In this document: one piece after another, positions 15,164-22,595 of the stretch | How the letters are laid out: the number at the start of each line of letters is the position of its first letter | Position numbering within the stretch: position 1 is the stretch's first letter | Virus record (IMG/VR): IMGVR_UViG_3300046747_000116 | Location: 1 to 27,693 of that record | Length of the DNA: 27,693 bases | Source: a virus | Direction: 5' to 3' (one strand) | The notes under the pieces: generated by a model | What the model was told of the DNA's origin: nothing | The model's input: the letters and a program-made list of their open reading frames with translations, nothing else | Database searches by the model: none | Made by a program: the position numbers and the translations under genes

Positions 15164-17227
15164 ATGCCGACGTCACTGCCAACGCTGAAGATCGCGCATA
15201 TCTTCGGGACTGACGTCAACCCGACGAGGAAGATCAACGACGCCGATCTCGACCTGGTGCTCGCCGAGATCGCGCGCGTGGTCAATGAGCAGCTGGACCA
15301 GCTGAACACGCTCTTCCGCAGCGACGATACGGTGGTCGACGCGCTCATTCGCCTGCGCAACCTCCACCCCGAGGTCCTGGCCTCGATGAAGGACGGGGGA
15401 GGCTTCCCGATCGCCTGGATCAACGCGCGCAGGATCGACCAGCTGCCGGCGCCTTCGCTCGCCATCGACGGCACCGTGACCCTCGTCACCGACGCCTACG
15501 GCGGCGCCACGCTGGCCTACTGCGACCAGGCGGCGAACGAGTGGCTGCGCTGCTACGATCGCTTGCCAGTGTGGAAGGCGCCCGACTTCGAGGGCCGCCG
15601 GATGGCCATCGGCGTGCCGCTCTACAGCTACCCGCCAACCGTCTGGTCGACCTATACCGCGCTCGGGCTTCCCGACATCGGCGTGGCCATCCTCAACCCC
15701 AACAGCGGACCCGGCGATGCGCCGGACCCTGGCTACGTCACCGCCTACGCTGCGCTCGCCGACAAGGGGACGCGCGTCATCGGCTACGTCCACACCAGCT
15801 ACGGCGCGCGGCCGATCGCCGAAGTGAAGGCCGAGATCGACAAGTACAAAGTCTGGTATCCCAGGGTCGCCGGCATCTTCTTCGATGAAACCGGCGACGA
15901 GGGCAGCCCGGCCGCGGACGACCCGACCTTCCTGTACTATAAGGAGCTTTGGGACTACGTGCTCGCCACGCTGTCCTACCCTGGTCAGTACGTCGCGCTC
16001 AACCCCGGCGCGACCATCGCCGAGCGCTTTATGACCATCAGCAGCGCGATCATCCTGTCGGAGGACGACGCCGCCAACTACCTGACCCACGAGAACCCCG
16101 AATGGCTCATCAACTACGATCGCAAGCGGATCTGGCACTTGATCCACTCCGTCCTGTCGGCGGGGCAGATGCAGAACCTCTTCGATCGGGCGCGCGAGCT
16201 CAACGTCGGGACGATCTATATCACCAGTGACACGCTGCCGAATCCCTGGGACGCGCTCAGCGCCTACCACGCGCAACAGCTGGTCAAGCTCGCCGAGACT
16301 GACGACGCCTTCGCGGTGATCGACATCCCCGGCCGCGCGTCGGAGTGGTGGGCGTCGGCGTACAACGTCCACACCGCAATCGCCAACGGCGTGGTCAACG
16401 CCGTGCTCAACAACGATCCGGGCGCCAACGGCTACAGCGCTGGCCAGGATGTTCCGGTCGTCGGTGGCACCGGAACCGCGGCCGTGATCCGCGTGCTGGC
16501 TGTCGACGGGCTCGGCGGCCCTACCCGCATCGGCTGGACGCCTGGCGATTACAGCGTGGCGCCGTCGACCTCGCAGGATTTCGGCAGCGGCTTCAAGGTG
16601 ACGCTCACCATCGCCGCGACGAATCTCATCACCAGCATCACCGACGCCGCCGCCATCCCGAACGCGCTGAACACCACGGGGGCGGCAAAACCGTTCACCG
16701 TGGCCGGGCCCGGCGCCGACGTGGCCGCGCGCTTCACCGGCATCCAGAAGATCTCGACGTATCCCTTCTGGCACGATCAGCGGGCCACCGGCGGCCGGAC
16801 GATGTGGATGGTGTGCAAGGCCTACCTGGCCGACGCGATCCTCATGGGCGGCATCAGCAACCAGTGGGGCATCTACTGTGCCGCCCCTGGGCTCAGCGTG
16901 GCCTTCCAGGCTGGCAACTTCATCGGCGGCAGCGCGGACATCGCCGGGATCTGGTCGATCATCGTCGCCATCTTCGACACCGTCACCGGCCGCTACCGGC
17001 TGCGCGTGAACGGCTCGACGGTGGCGACCGCCAACCCCGGCGCCGGCGGCGATCTGCCGAATGTCGTCTGCCTGGGCGACTATGCTGACGGCGGCGCGAC
17101 CCCTACCGGCAACGCCACGCACGCGGACATCGTCGCGGCCGGCGTCTACAACCGGCCAATCACCGACACCGAGATCGCTGCGCTCGAAGCCTTGCTGGCG
17201 ACGCGCACCGGCATCGTTCTAGGCTAA
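15164..17227 (+). CDS. Tail spike with spherulin-4-like glycosidase domain
   Basis: The start ATG 15164 lies after AAGGATCGAGCC (AAGG at 15151-15154). Three parts can be seen. Residues 1-140 are an attachment region with a helical stretch (INDADLDLVLAEIARVVNEQ). Residues about 147-375 match the spherulation-specific family 4 fold: GVPLYSYP, VAILNPNSGPGDAPDPGYV, RVIGYVHTSYGAR, GIFFDE (D241, E242), YVALNPGA and IILSE (E300). The D-E pair and the later E correspond to acidic residues reported as important in Sph3-type (GH135) enzymes. Residues about 540-687 form a lectin-like (LamG-type) domain, with WSIIVAIFD and TDTEIAALEALL. The likely role is binding and cutting a surface polysaccharide during adsorption; the substrate is unknown. 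A copy of the decamer lies at 15125. Confidence 0.75.
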   Translation: MPTSLPTLKIAHIFGTDVNPTRKINDADLDLVLAEIARVVNEQLDQLNTLFRSDDTVVDALIRLRNLHPEVLASMKDGGGFPIAWINARRIDQLPAPSLAIDGTVTLVTDAYGGATLAYCDQAANEWLRCYDRLPVWKAPDFEGRRMAIGVPLYSYPPTVWSTYTALGLPDIGVAILNPNSGPGDAPDPGYVTAYAALADKGTRVIGYVHTSYGARPIAEVKAEIDKYKVWYPRVAGIFFDETGDEGSPAADDPTFLYYKELWDYVLATLSYPGQYVALNPGATIAERFMTISSAIILSEDDAANYLTHENPEWLINYDRKRIWHLIHSVLSAGQMQNLFDRARELNVGTIYITSDTLPNPWDALSAYHAQQLVKLAETDDAFAVIDIPGRASEWWASAYNVHTAIANGVVNAVLNNDPGANGYSAGQDVPVVGGTGTAAVIRVLAVDGLGGPTRIGWTPGDYSVAPSTSQDFGSGFKVTLTIAATNLITSITDAAAIPNALNTTGAAKPFTVAGPGADVAARFTGIQKISTYPFWHDQRATGGRTMWMVCKAYLADAILMGGISNQWGIYCAAPGLSVAFQAGNFIGGSADIAGIWSIIVAIFDTVTGRYRLRVNGSTVATANPGAGGDLPNVVCLGDYADGGATPTGNATHADIVAAGVYNRPITDTEIAALEALLATRTGIVLG

Positions 17228-17240
17228 GGGGACGTGACTC

Positions 17241-17627
17241 ATGGAGATCGACTTGATGGCGGTAGCCGCGGAGCTCGGGCGCCTGGCGGGAATGCTGGGA
17301 GCCGGGGGCTGGGGCCTGAAGTGGCTCGTGAAGCGCTACGACAAGCAGACGGCCGAGATCCGGCAGCTGTCGTCCCAGGCGAAGGAGGAATGCCTGAAGC
17401 GCGAAGAAACCAACCGCGACGAGTGCATGAAGCGGGAGGCCGCGATCGTCAAGAGGCTCCAGAGCGTCGAGGACGAGCAGCGCGGGGACAGCCGCACCCT
17501 ACTCCTGCGCTCGGCGAGCGCCCTGGAGATGAACGGCAAGGCTTTCAAAGCCCTGGCGGAGAACCCCAGCGGTTTGCATCCCGCCATCTCGGACGGCCGC
17601 GCCTCACCTGGATCAAACGGGACGTGA
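17241..17627 (+). CDS. Small coiled-coil protein, possible membrane/lysis role
   Basis: The start ATG 17241 has AAGGGG at 17226-17231. The 128-aa product has a weakly hydrophobic Gly/Leu-rich N-terminal segment (LAGMLGAGGWGLKWL, about 14-28) followed by a charged coiled-coil-like region (KQTAEIRQLSSQAKEECLKR through RLQSVEDEQRGDSR). One N-terminal membrane-like stretch plus a charged coil is seen in small phage holin-like and spanin-like proteins, but the hydrophobic stretch is short and I cannot assign it. The stop overlaps the GTG of the following small frame (17624). It lies between the spike gene and a lipoprotein gene, so a lysis cassette is one possibility. Confidence 0.55.
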   Translation: MEIDLMAVAAELGRLAGMLGAGGWGLKWLVKRYDKQTAEIRQLSSQAKEECLKREETNRDECMKREAAIVKRLQSVEDEQRGDSRTLLLRSASALEMNGKAFKALAENPSGLHPAISDGRASPGSNGT

Positions 17628-17734
17628 CCACCACCGGAGGATGCCGCCCGCCGACCGTGGGATTACTGCTGTTCTTACTGTGTCTCGCGATCCTGGTCGC
17701 TGCACTGCTGTCCAGAGCCTTCGGCCACTCCTAG
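17624..17734 (+). CDS. 36-aa single-span membrane peptide
   Basis: A GTG at 17624 overlaps the upstream stop as GTGA and opens a frame ending at 17734. The peptide begins MTTTGGCRPPTVG, then has one strong membrane segment (LLLFLLCLAILVAALL) and a short polar tail (SRAFGHS). This layout and the lipoprotein gene 9 bases downstream suggest a small phage membrane protein (holin-like or lysis accessory). The ribosome binding site is weak. Two TTA codons occur in this GC-rich phage, and the second lies in the TTCTTACTGT motif, so the frame and a regulatory motif overlap here. It could be a real gene, a coincidence of the motif, or both. Confidence 0.45.
   Translation: MTTTGGCRPPTVGLLLFLLCLAILVAALLSRAFGHS
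17672..17681 (+). promoter_or_regulatory. Decamer TTCTTACTGT, copy 4
   Basis: Exact copy of the decamer, 63 bases upstream of the lipoprotein start at 17744. Unlike the other copies it lies inside a small potential gene, where it encodes FLL of the membrane segment. Either the copy is functional and tolerated by the peptide, or it is a chance match in leucine codons. Confidence 0.3.
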
Positions 17735-17743
17735 GAGCTCCCC

Positions 17744-18574
17744 ATGCGTCTCGTTCTGCTCGCGCTCGCCGCGCTGATCCTGTTCACCGGCTGCGACAAG
17801 ACCGCGTCCGATCGCTCCGATGCCGTGGTGAAGGATGCCGGGCAGGTCGCCGACGACCGGGTGGACCTCCAGCTGGCGCTCGACAACGTCAAGGCCGCGC
17901 AGGTCAAGCTCGCGCATGCCAAGACCCCGGAGGCCAAGGCCGCCGCGCAGGCGGAGATCGACGAGTTCGCTCCGATCGCCGCCGCCGCCGACAAGAAGCT
18001 CAAGCACGACGACGGCGTTCGCGAGGAAGAGCGGCGCCAGCAGGCGATCACTTCCAAGGAGCAGGAGGACGCGCGGGCCCGCTGGTATCTGCGGATCCTG
18101 GGCGCGGTCGCCGCCGTGCTCGGGGGCGTGCTGCTGTGGGAGGGCATGAACAAGCTCGGCGGGGCGCTGCTCGCCGCCGGCGCCGGCTTCGGCGCGTGCG
18201 CCTACTTCGTCGGTCGCGAGTGGGTCCTGGTGATCCTCATCGCCGGCTGTCTCGGCGTGCCGGCCGTCTACGGCTGGGCCCGCAAGAAGCTCAAGGACGA
18301 GAAGGCGACCGTCCAGGCCAAGCTCGCCGACGCCGAGCACTTCGCCGAAGGCGTGGTCGCCAAGGTGCCGATCGAGCTCCAGACCTTCAGCCACCGGGCA
18401 CAGAACTGGTTCAGTAACTTCTGGTATCGCCTCCACGGCGACAACCACGACCACGGCGAGCTCGCGAATGGCTCCTACGGGTCACAGACGCCGCCGGCGC
18501 CTCCCTTCAATGCCAACGAGAACACCAACCTGCCCGGCCAGGCGGCCGCTACCCCCACCAATCTCGCGAAGTAG
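17744..18574 (+). CDS. Lipoprotein with membrane segments, 276 aa
   Basis: The start ATG 17744 has AGGAG at 17733-17737. The N-terminus is a signal peptide ending in a lipobox, LFTGC with C17 as the expected lipidated cysteine. Residues 18-110 are a charged alanine-rich coiled-coil stretch (QLALDNVKAAQVKLAHAKT, EEERRQQAITSKEQED). Three hydrophobic segments follow, about 114-133, 138-156 and 160-178. A positively charged helix (ARKKLKDEKATVQAKLADAEHF) and a polar, proline-rich tail complete it. A lipoprotein after a small membrane peptide recalls outer-membrane spanin arrangements, but three membrane segments after a lipobox are not typical of an outer spanin. It could be a lysis, superinfection or virion membrane protein. 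A host origin cannot be excluded. Confidence 0.6.
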   Translation: MRLVLLALAALILFTGCDKTASDRSDAVVKDAGQVADDRVDLQLALDNVKAAQVKLAHAKTPEAKAAAQAEIDEFAPIAAAADKKLKHDDGVREEERRQQAITSKEQEDARARWYLRILGAVAAVLGGVLLWEGMNKLGGALLAAGAGFGACAYFVGREWVLVILIAGCLGVPAVYGWARKKLKDEKATVQAKLADAEHFAEGVVAKVPIELQTFSHRAQNWFSNFWYRLHGDNHDHGELANGSYGSQTPPAPPFNANENTNLPGQAAATPTNLAK

Positions 18575-18582
18575 AGGATCCC

Positions 18583-18918
18583 ATGGACAACCGCGGCACC
18601 ACGCTCCCGATCTCGTTCTTCATCGGGGACGCCACGATCGACGACACCGGCTCGCTCATCGCGACCGATCGCGCGAGCGGCGCCACCAACCCCTTCGACA
18701 TCCCGACCGATTTCGAGGTCCTGTCGATGCTCATCAAGGCCGACGTCGACCTGAAGTACAGCAACGCCTCGGGCGGTGTCTTCAAGACCATCGCCGCCGG
18801 CGTCGAAAAGCGCATCGACCTCATCGACGGCGAGCGCAAGATCTGGCTCAAGCGGTCGACCTCCGGCAACGCCGCCGTGGTGATCGAGTTCAGCGGCAAC
18901 AAGCTGTCGGACGCCTAA
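18583..18918 (+). CDS. Small putative structural protein, 111 aa
   Basis: The start ATG 18583 has AGAGGATCCC upstream (GAGG at 18574-18577). I do not recognise the family. The sequence is strand-rich without membrane segments: LPISFFIGDATIDDTGSLIA, FEVLSMLIKADVDLKYSN, VFKTIAAGVEKRIDLIDGE, KIWLKRS, and AAVVIEFSGNK. This compact beta pattern suits a small tail, fibre-associated or decoration protein. The gene lies 1 base before the start of the Ig-repeat/lectin-like protein (TAAGATG), so the two are probably co-translated and may function together; that is inferred from position. Confidence 0.55.
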   Translation: MDNRGTTLPISFFIGDATIDDTGSLIATDRASGATNPFDIPTDFEVLSMLIKADVDLKYSNASGGVFKTIAAGVEKRIDLIDGERKIWLKRSTSGNAAVVIEFSGNKLSDA

Positions 18919-18919
18919 G

Positions 18920-20494
18920 ATGCGAGGCCTCGGGCTCGGTCTTGGCTGGTCGCTCGGCACCTACGGCGAAGCCTTGGCTACCGATGTGCCGGTGAACGTC
19001 GTCGCGCCGACCGTCACGGGAACGGTCGTCCAGGGCACGGAGCTCGCCTGCTCCGCCGGCATCTGGTCGCAGATCCCCTTCAGCTTCACCTACCAGTGGC
19101 AGCGCGATGGCGTCGACATCGGCGGCGCCACCAGTCAGACCTACACCACCGGCGGCAGCGACCACGGCAAGGCGATCGGTTGCGTCGTCACCGCGCACAA
19201 CGCCTTCGGCGCGAGCTCGGCGACCGCGAGCTCGAACACCATCGGTCCGATCATCGTCGCCCCGGTCAACAGCGTCGCGCCGGCGATCACCGGGACTACC
19301 GGCATCGGCGACACACTCACCTGCTCGACCGGCACCTGGTCGGACACCCCGACGTCCTACGCCTACCAGTGGAAGCGAGACACGGTCGCCATCGTTGGCG
19401 CCAACGCGAGTACCTACGTGCTGGTGACTGCTGACGACACTCACTCGATCACCTGCACCGTTACCGCGACCAATCTCGCCGGCTCGACCGCAGCGACGTC
19501 GAACGCCGTCACTGGCGGAGCCTCTGGCCCGGTGAACACCGTCGCTCCTGAAATCACCGGAGGGGCCAGCGCGGCTTTCGCCTACGCCGGGCAAACGCTG
19601 GCCTGCGACGATGGCACCTGGACCGGAACGCCAACCTCCTTCACCTACCAGTGGACCAGCGATGGGGTCGACATCGGCGGCGAGACGGCCAACACCTATG
19701 CCGTCGTTCTCGCCGACGAGACGCACACCCTCGATTGCATCGTCACCGCCCACAATGCCGGCGGCGACACTCCGGCATCGTCGCAGGACATCGGCGTTCT
19801 GGTGTGGTCGCCGAACGCCTTTGGTGCCAACCTCCTGGCCTGGTACAACGCGAGCAAGTTGCAGGACGGCGGCGGCAGCCCCATCTCTGTCGATGGCACG
19901 TCGATCAAGCGCCTCGTCGACAACAGCCCAGGCGGCACCAACTATCACGATTACGCCGTCGCTGCCGGCACCTTCCCCAAGTACCGGAAGGCGAAGACCG
20001 ATACCAATTTCGGCCCGGCTGACTGCTTCGAGTTCGACGGAACGCAGGTAATCACCGTGCCGGCCCCGGCCATTTCCCTCTCCCAGCCGTTCACGGTATG
20101 GGTGGTCGCGCGCAGCGACGTCGGCGACAAGGCGCAGATGGGCGGGCTCGGCGCCTGGGCGCTCTTCATCGCTTCCGGCAGCGGGCAGCAAGCCTACCAG
20201 GCAGGTTCGTTCCGCGGCAGCACCGTGGTCAATCTCGGTTTGTGGTCCATCGTCATCATGCGCTTCGACAACGCAGGCTCCCCGAAGCTGCGCGTCGATG
20301 GGACGACCGCGGCAACCGCCACCCCCGGCACCGGCGCGGGCAGCAGCGTTGGCATCGGTGACTACGCATGGGGCGGCAACGCCATGACTGGATTCATGGC
20401 CGACGCCGGCGTTGTCGATGGCGCGGTGAGTGATGCCGACATCGCCCGCCTCGAACACTATCTCTCCGTCACCTACGGAGTCGACAGCCTGTGA
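18920..20494 (+). CDS. Ig-repeat and lectin-like virion protein, 524 aa
   Basis: The start is ATG 18920 after an overlapping TAAG. Residues 1-22 are a short glycine/leucine-rich leader. Three tandem repeats of about 90 residues follow, each with PVN-V-AP-ITG, a TLTCS-type turn with G-W, Y-Q-W-R-D-G, a T-Y strand and an IxCxVTAxN strand; this is the pattern of bacterial/phage Ig-like domains. The C-terminal region from about residue 300 is lectin-like (LamG-type), containing AYQAGSFRG, LWSIVIMRFD and LRVDGTTAATATPG, and closely resembles the C-terminus of the 15164 spike protein. Such proteins decorate the tail or head and bind surfaces. The product would be secreted or virion-bound; no classical signal peptide is present. 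The stop overlaps the next GTG at 20491. Confidence 0.7.
   Translation: MRGLGLGLGWSLGTYGEALATDVPVNVVAPTVTGTVVQGTELACSAGIWSQIPFSFTYQWQRDGVDIGGATSQTYTTGGSDHGKAIGCVVTAHNAFGASSATASSNTIGPIIVAPVNSVAPAITGTTGIGDTLTCSTGTWSDTPTSYAYQWKRDTVAIVGANASTYVLVTADDTHSITCTVTATNLAGSTAATSNAVTGGASGPVNTVAPEITGGASAAFAYAGQTLACDDGTWTGTPTSFTYQWTSDGVDIGGETANTYAVVLADETHTLDCIVTAHNAGGDTPASSQDIGVLVWSPNAFGANLLAWYNASKLQDGGGSPISVDGTSIKRLVDNSPGGTNYHDYAVAAGTFPKYRKAKTDTNFGPADCFEFDGTQVITVPAPAISLSQPFTVWVVARSDVGDKAQMGGLGAWALFIASGSGQQAYQAGSFRGSTVVNLGLWSIVIMRFDNAGSPKLRVDGTTAATATPGTGAGSSVGIGDYAWGGNAMTGFMADAGVVDGAVSDADIARLEHYLSVTYGVDSL
18989..19801 (+). repeat. Three tandem Ig-like coding repeats
   Basis: Three approximate direct repeats of about 270 bases encode Ig-like modules, starting near 18989, 19262 and 19529. 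Conserved positions include CCGGTGAAC/CCGGTCAAC at each start, CTACCAGTGG in the middle and an ATCGNCTGC-type stretch near the end. The copies differ at many wobble positions, so the duplications are not recent. Confidence 0.7.
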
Positions 20495-20958
20495 TCTGCA
20501 ACCTCACCCGCCTGGATGCCGTGACCATCTCGCACCACCTGCGGGCGAAAGACCGCCAGGAGGTCCTGGCGTCGACCGCGCTGGCGTCGATCGAGGCATG
20601 GGCCAACGCCGTCTATGCGCAGTCGCAGGTATCGGGCTGCGTGCGAGATCTCGACGGGCCCGTGGCGATGGGCGGCGCGGTGATCTTCCCGCAAGGCCAC
20701 ATGGCGAGCACCTGGTTCGTCGCCACGCCGCGGGTCACTGAGCCGAAGATGGCGATCCAGTCGCACCGCATGGCGCTCCAGCTTCACCACGATCTCGAAG
20801 GGCGGGGCGTGAAGCGGTGCATGGCGTGGGTGATGGAGTCGTACAAGAGCTCGTGCCGCTGGCTCGAACGCCTGGGCTACCAGCGCGAGGGACGGCATCA
20901 GTGCTGGGGCATCGCCGGCGAGACGTTCCTGAGCTACGCGCGCTTGGCGGGAGGGTAG
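20491..20958 (+). CDS. GNAT-fold protein like T7 gp13
   Basis: GTG 20491 overlaps the upstream stop (GTGA). The 155-aa product contains acetyltransferase-type features: a central strand segment AMGGAVIFPQGHMASTWFVATP, then a helix (KMAIQSHRMALQLHHDLEGRGV) and the ending YKSSCRWLERLGYQREG, which is the usual C-terminal GNAT motif. Phage proteins of this shape occur as gp13-like internal or assembly proteins of T7-type phages, often encoded just before the internal virion proteins, as here. An active acetyltransferase with a free substrate is unlikely from context alone; a structural or assembly role is more probable. It lies 3 bases before the next gene. Confidence 0.65.
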   Translation: MICNLTRLDAVTISHHLRAKDRQEVLASTALASIEAWANAVYAQSQVSGCVRDLDGPVAMGGAVIFPQGHMASTWFVATPRVTEPKMAIQSHRMALQLHHDLEGRGVKRCMAWVMESYKSSCRWLERLGYQREGRHQCWGIAGETFLSYARLAGG

Positions 20959-20961
20959 ACT

Positions 20962-21765
20962 ATGAGCTTCCACCTGCGGCACTTTATCAATACGAACGTC
21001 GTCCCCGGCGGCGGTGGCGGCAACTTCTTCGGCAACGTCGCGAAGCAAGCCTTCGGCGTTCAGGGGCTCAAGGGGACCGAAGAGGTCTACCGCGGCTTCA
21101 AGACCCACAACACCGGCAACGCCGAGCGCGCAGCGGCCGCAGCGCAGGCGGCGACCGTTGGATCGACGAACGACCGCATCGCGAGGATCCGCGCGCTCTA
21201 CGGCATCGACCCGACCGACGTCGGCGGTGCCGGCATGCACGCCGGGCTCGCCGGCGAAGCCGCCAGCAACAAGGCGGTGATCGACCGGCTGCTCGGCAAC
21301 CAGGAGACGGCCACGCTGAAGACCGGCGGGAACGAGCTCGACCAGCGCTTCGCCGGCGTCCAACGCGGCAACGAGCAGAACCTCGCCGACCGCGGGCTCT
21401 CCGGCGGCAGCGTCGACCAGGGCGCCTCGCGCTCGACCCTCGCCGACTTCCTCAAGGGCAAGACCGACCTCGCGCTGGCGGCGAGCAACGAGAAGAGCGC
21501 GGCGCGCGGCAATCTCGACCAGCAGCGCATGGGCTTGGAGACGCAGGTGCTCGCCGGCGGCGATCCGACCACGATCAACACCTTGACCCAGCAATCGAGC
21601 GCTATCAACCAGGCCGGCGCCAACGTCGTGCCGAACGCGCTGGCCGGCGTGCTCCAGCAGGGCGCCAACGTCTACGCGCAGGGCCAGGTCGCCAACGCCT
21701 ACGGTCGCCGCGGGCTGCCCGGTTCGACTCCCTACGTCCCGCGCGTCACCGGGAGCTACACCTAG
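20962..21765 (+). CDS. Putative internal virion protein, 267 aa
   Basis: ATG 20962 has GGGAGGG at 20949-20955 as ribosome binding site. The protein is Gly/Ala/Asn/Gln-rich, with a glycine run (VVPGGGGGNFFGN, about 14-26), an alanine-rich helix (AERAAAAAQAATVG) and a long low-complexity helical part (QRGNEQNLADRGLSGG, NEKSAARGNLDQQRMG, INQAGANVVPNALAG). Such composition is typical of DNA-ejection proteins of short-tailed phages. It sits between a gp13-like gene and a gp14-like gene. I cannot match it to one T7 protein, so the call is by composition and context. Confidence 0.55.
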   Translation: MSFHLRHFINTNVVPGGGGGNFFGNVAKQAFGVQGLKGTEEVYRGFKTHNTGNAERAAAAAQAATVGSTNDRIARIRALYGIDPTDVGGAGMHAGLAGEAASNKAVIDRLLGNQETATLKTGGNELDQRFAGVQRGNEQNLADRGLSGGSVDQGASRSTLADFLKGKTDLALAASNEKSAARGNLDQQRMGLETQVLAGGDPTTINTLTQQSSAINQAGANVVPNALAGVLQQGANVYAQGQVANAYGRRGLPGSTPYVPRVTGSYT

Positions 21766-21767
21766 CC

Positions 21768-22595
21768 ATGTGCGAACCACTCACCATCGCAGCGCTCGCT
21801 ATGGCCGCGGTCGGCACGGGCGCGACCATCGTCGGGCAGCAGGAAGCAGCCAGCGCCCAGCGCCGGACGATCTCGAACGCGCTGAACTACCAGGCGCAGT
21901 TGCAGCAGCAGCGCGGCAAAGCGGCCGACCAGCTGATCGGCAAAGCCGGGCCGCAGCAGGTCGCCAAGGACATCGGCGCGCAGCAGAGCGTTGCCACCGG
22001 CGCCATCGACCGCTCGGGGCAGATGCTCGACCAGCTGGCGAGCGGGCCGGGGACGGCGAGCAGCTACGCCGGTGTCACCACCGGGGCGGCTCGCGATGCC
22101 GCGGCCGCTGGCCAAGGCGAGGCGACGAACCAGGGCTTCCAGCAGTCGCTTCTCCAGGGCAATCGCAACCTGGCCGGGCTCGCCGCGAATCAGCAACTCA
22201 TCAATTACAGCGGCAACGCAGCGCTCCAGACGCTTCCGCAACAGCTGGAGCTCGCCGGGAACGAGGGCGAGGGGCTGCGCGTCGCCGGCGGGCTCGCGTC
22301 CGGGCTCGGTGGCGGCATGCTCAACTCTGCCATGTTCCGGGCCCCCGAGGGCTACGCTGGTGGCGGAGGTCCTGGCGTGACCCGCAACGCCGCCGGGCTC
22401 CCCAACACCGGCAGCTTCGGCGAGACGCCGGGCGCCGTGCCGGCCGGGGCTTCGCAGAACGGCAGCGCGGCCGCTGGCGGCGCTCTGGCGGCTCTCGCCG
22501 ATGGTCCGAACGGAGCGAAGAAGCCGCTCAAGCCGAAGAGCGCGGCGCTGGCCGACGCCTACAGGAAGAAACGAGCGCAGTATGCCAGTGCGTAG
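21768..22595 (+). CDS. Internal virion protein, T7 gp14-like, 275 aa
   Basis: ATG 21768 is 3 bases after the upstream stop; the open frame extends upstream but with shadow-like composition. The N-terminus MCEPLTIAALAMAAVGTGAT is typical of gp14-type internal virion proteins, which begin MC followed by a hydrophobic helix. A glutamine/alanine-rich helical part follows (QQEAASAQRRTISNALNYQA, QLQQQRGKAADQLIG), then glycine-rich segments (GGLASGLGGGML) and a basic C-terminus (KKPLKPKSAALADAYRKKRAQ). In T7, gp14 forms the outer-membrane pore during ejection; the same role is inferred here. Its stop overlaps the next gene, whose ATG is at 22582. Confidence 0.6.
   Translation: MCEPLTIAALAMAAVGTGATIVGQQEAASAQRRTISNALNYQAQLQQQRGKAADQLIGKAGPQQVAKDIGAQQSVATGAIDRSGQMLDQLASGPGTASSYAGVTTGAARDAAAAGQGEATNQGFQQSLLQGNRNLAGLAANQQLINYSGNAALQTLPQQLELAGNEGEGLRVAGGLASGLGGGMLNSAMFRAPEGYAGGGGPGVTRNAAGLPNTGSFGETPGAVPAGASQNGSAAAGGALAALADGPNGAKKPLKPKSAALADAYRKKRAQYASA

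Noticed and set aside
12091-15489. Minus-strand frame of 1132 aa opposite the nozzle gene
   Set aside because: A GC-rich antisense shadow; the opposite + frame has family-like features and proper start context.
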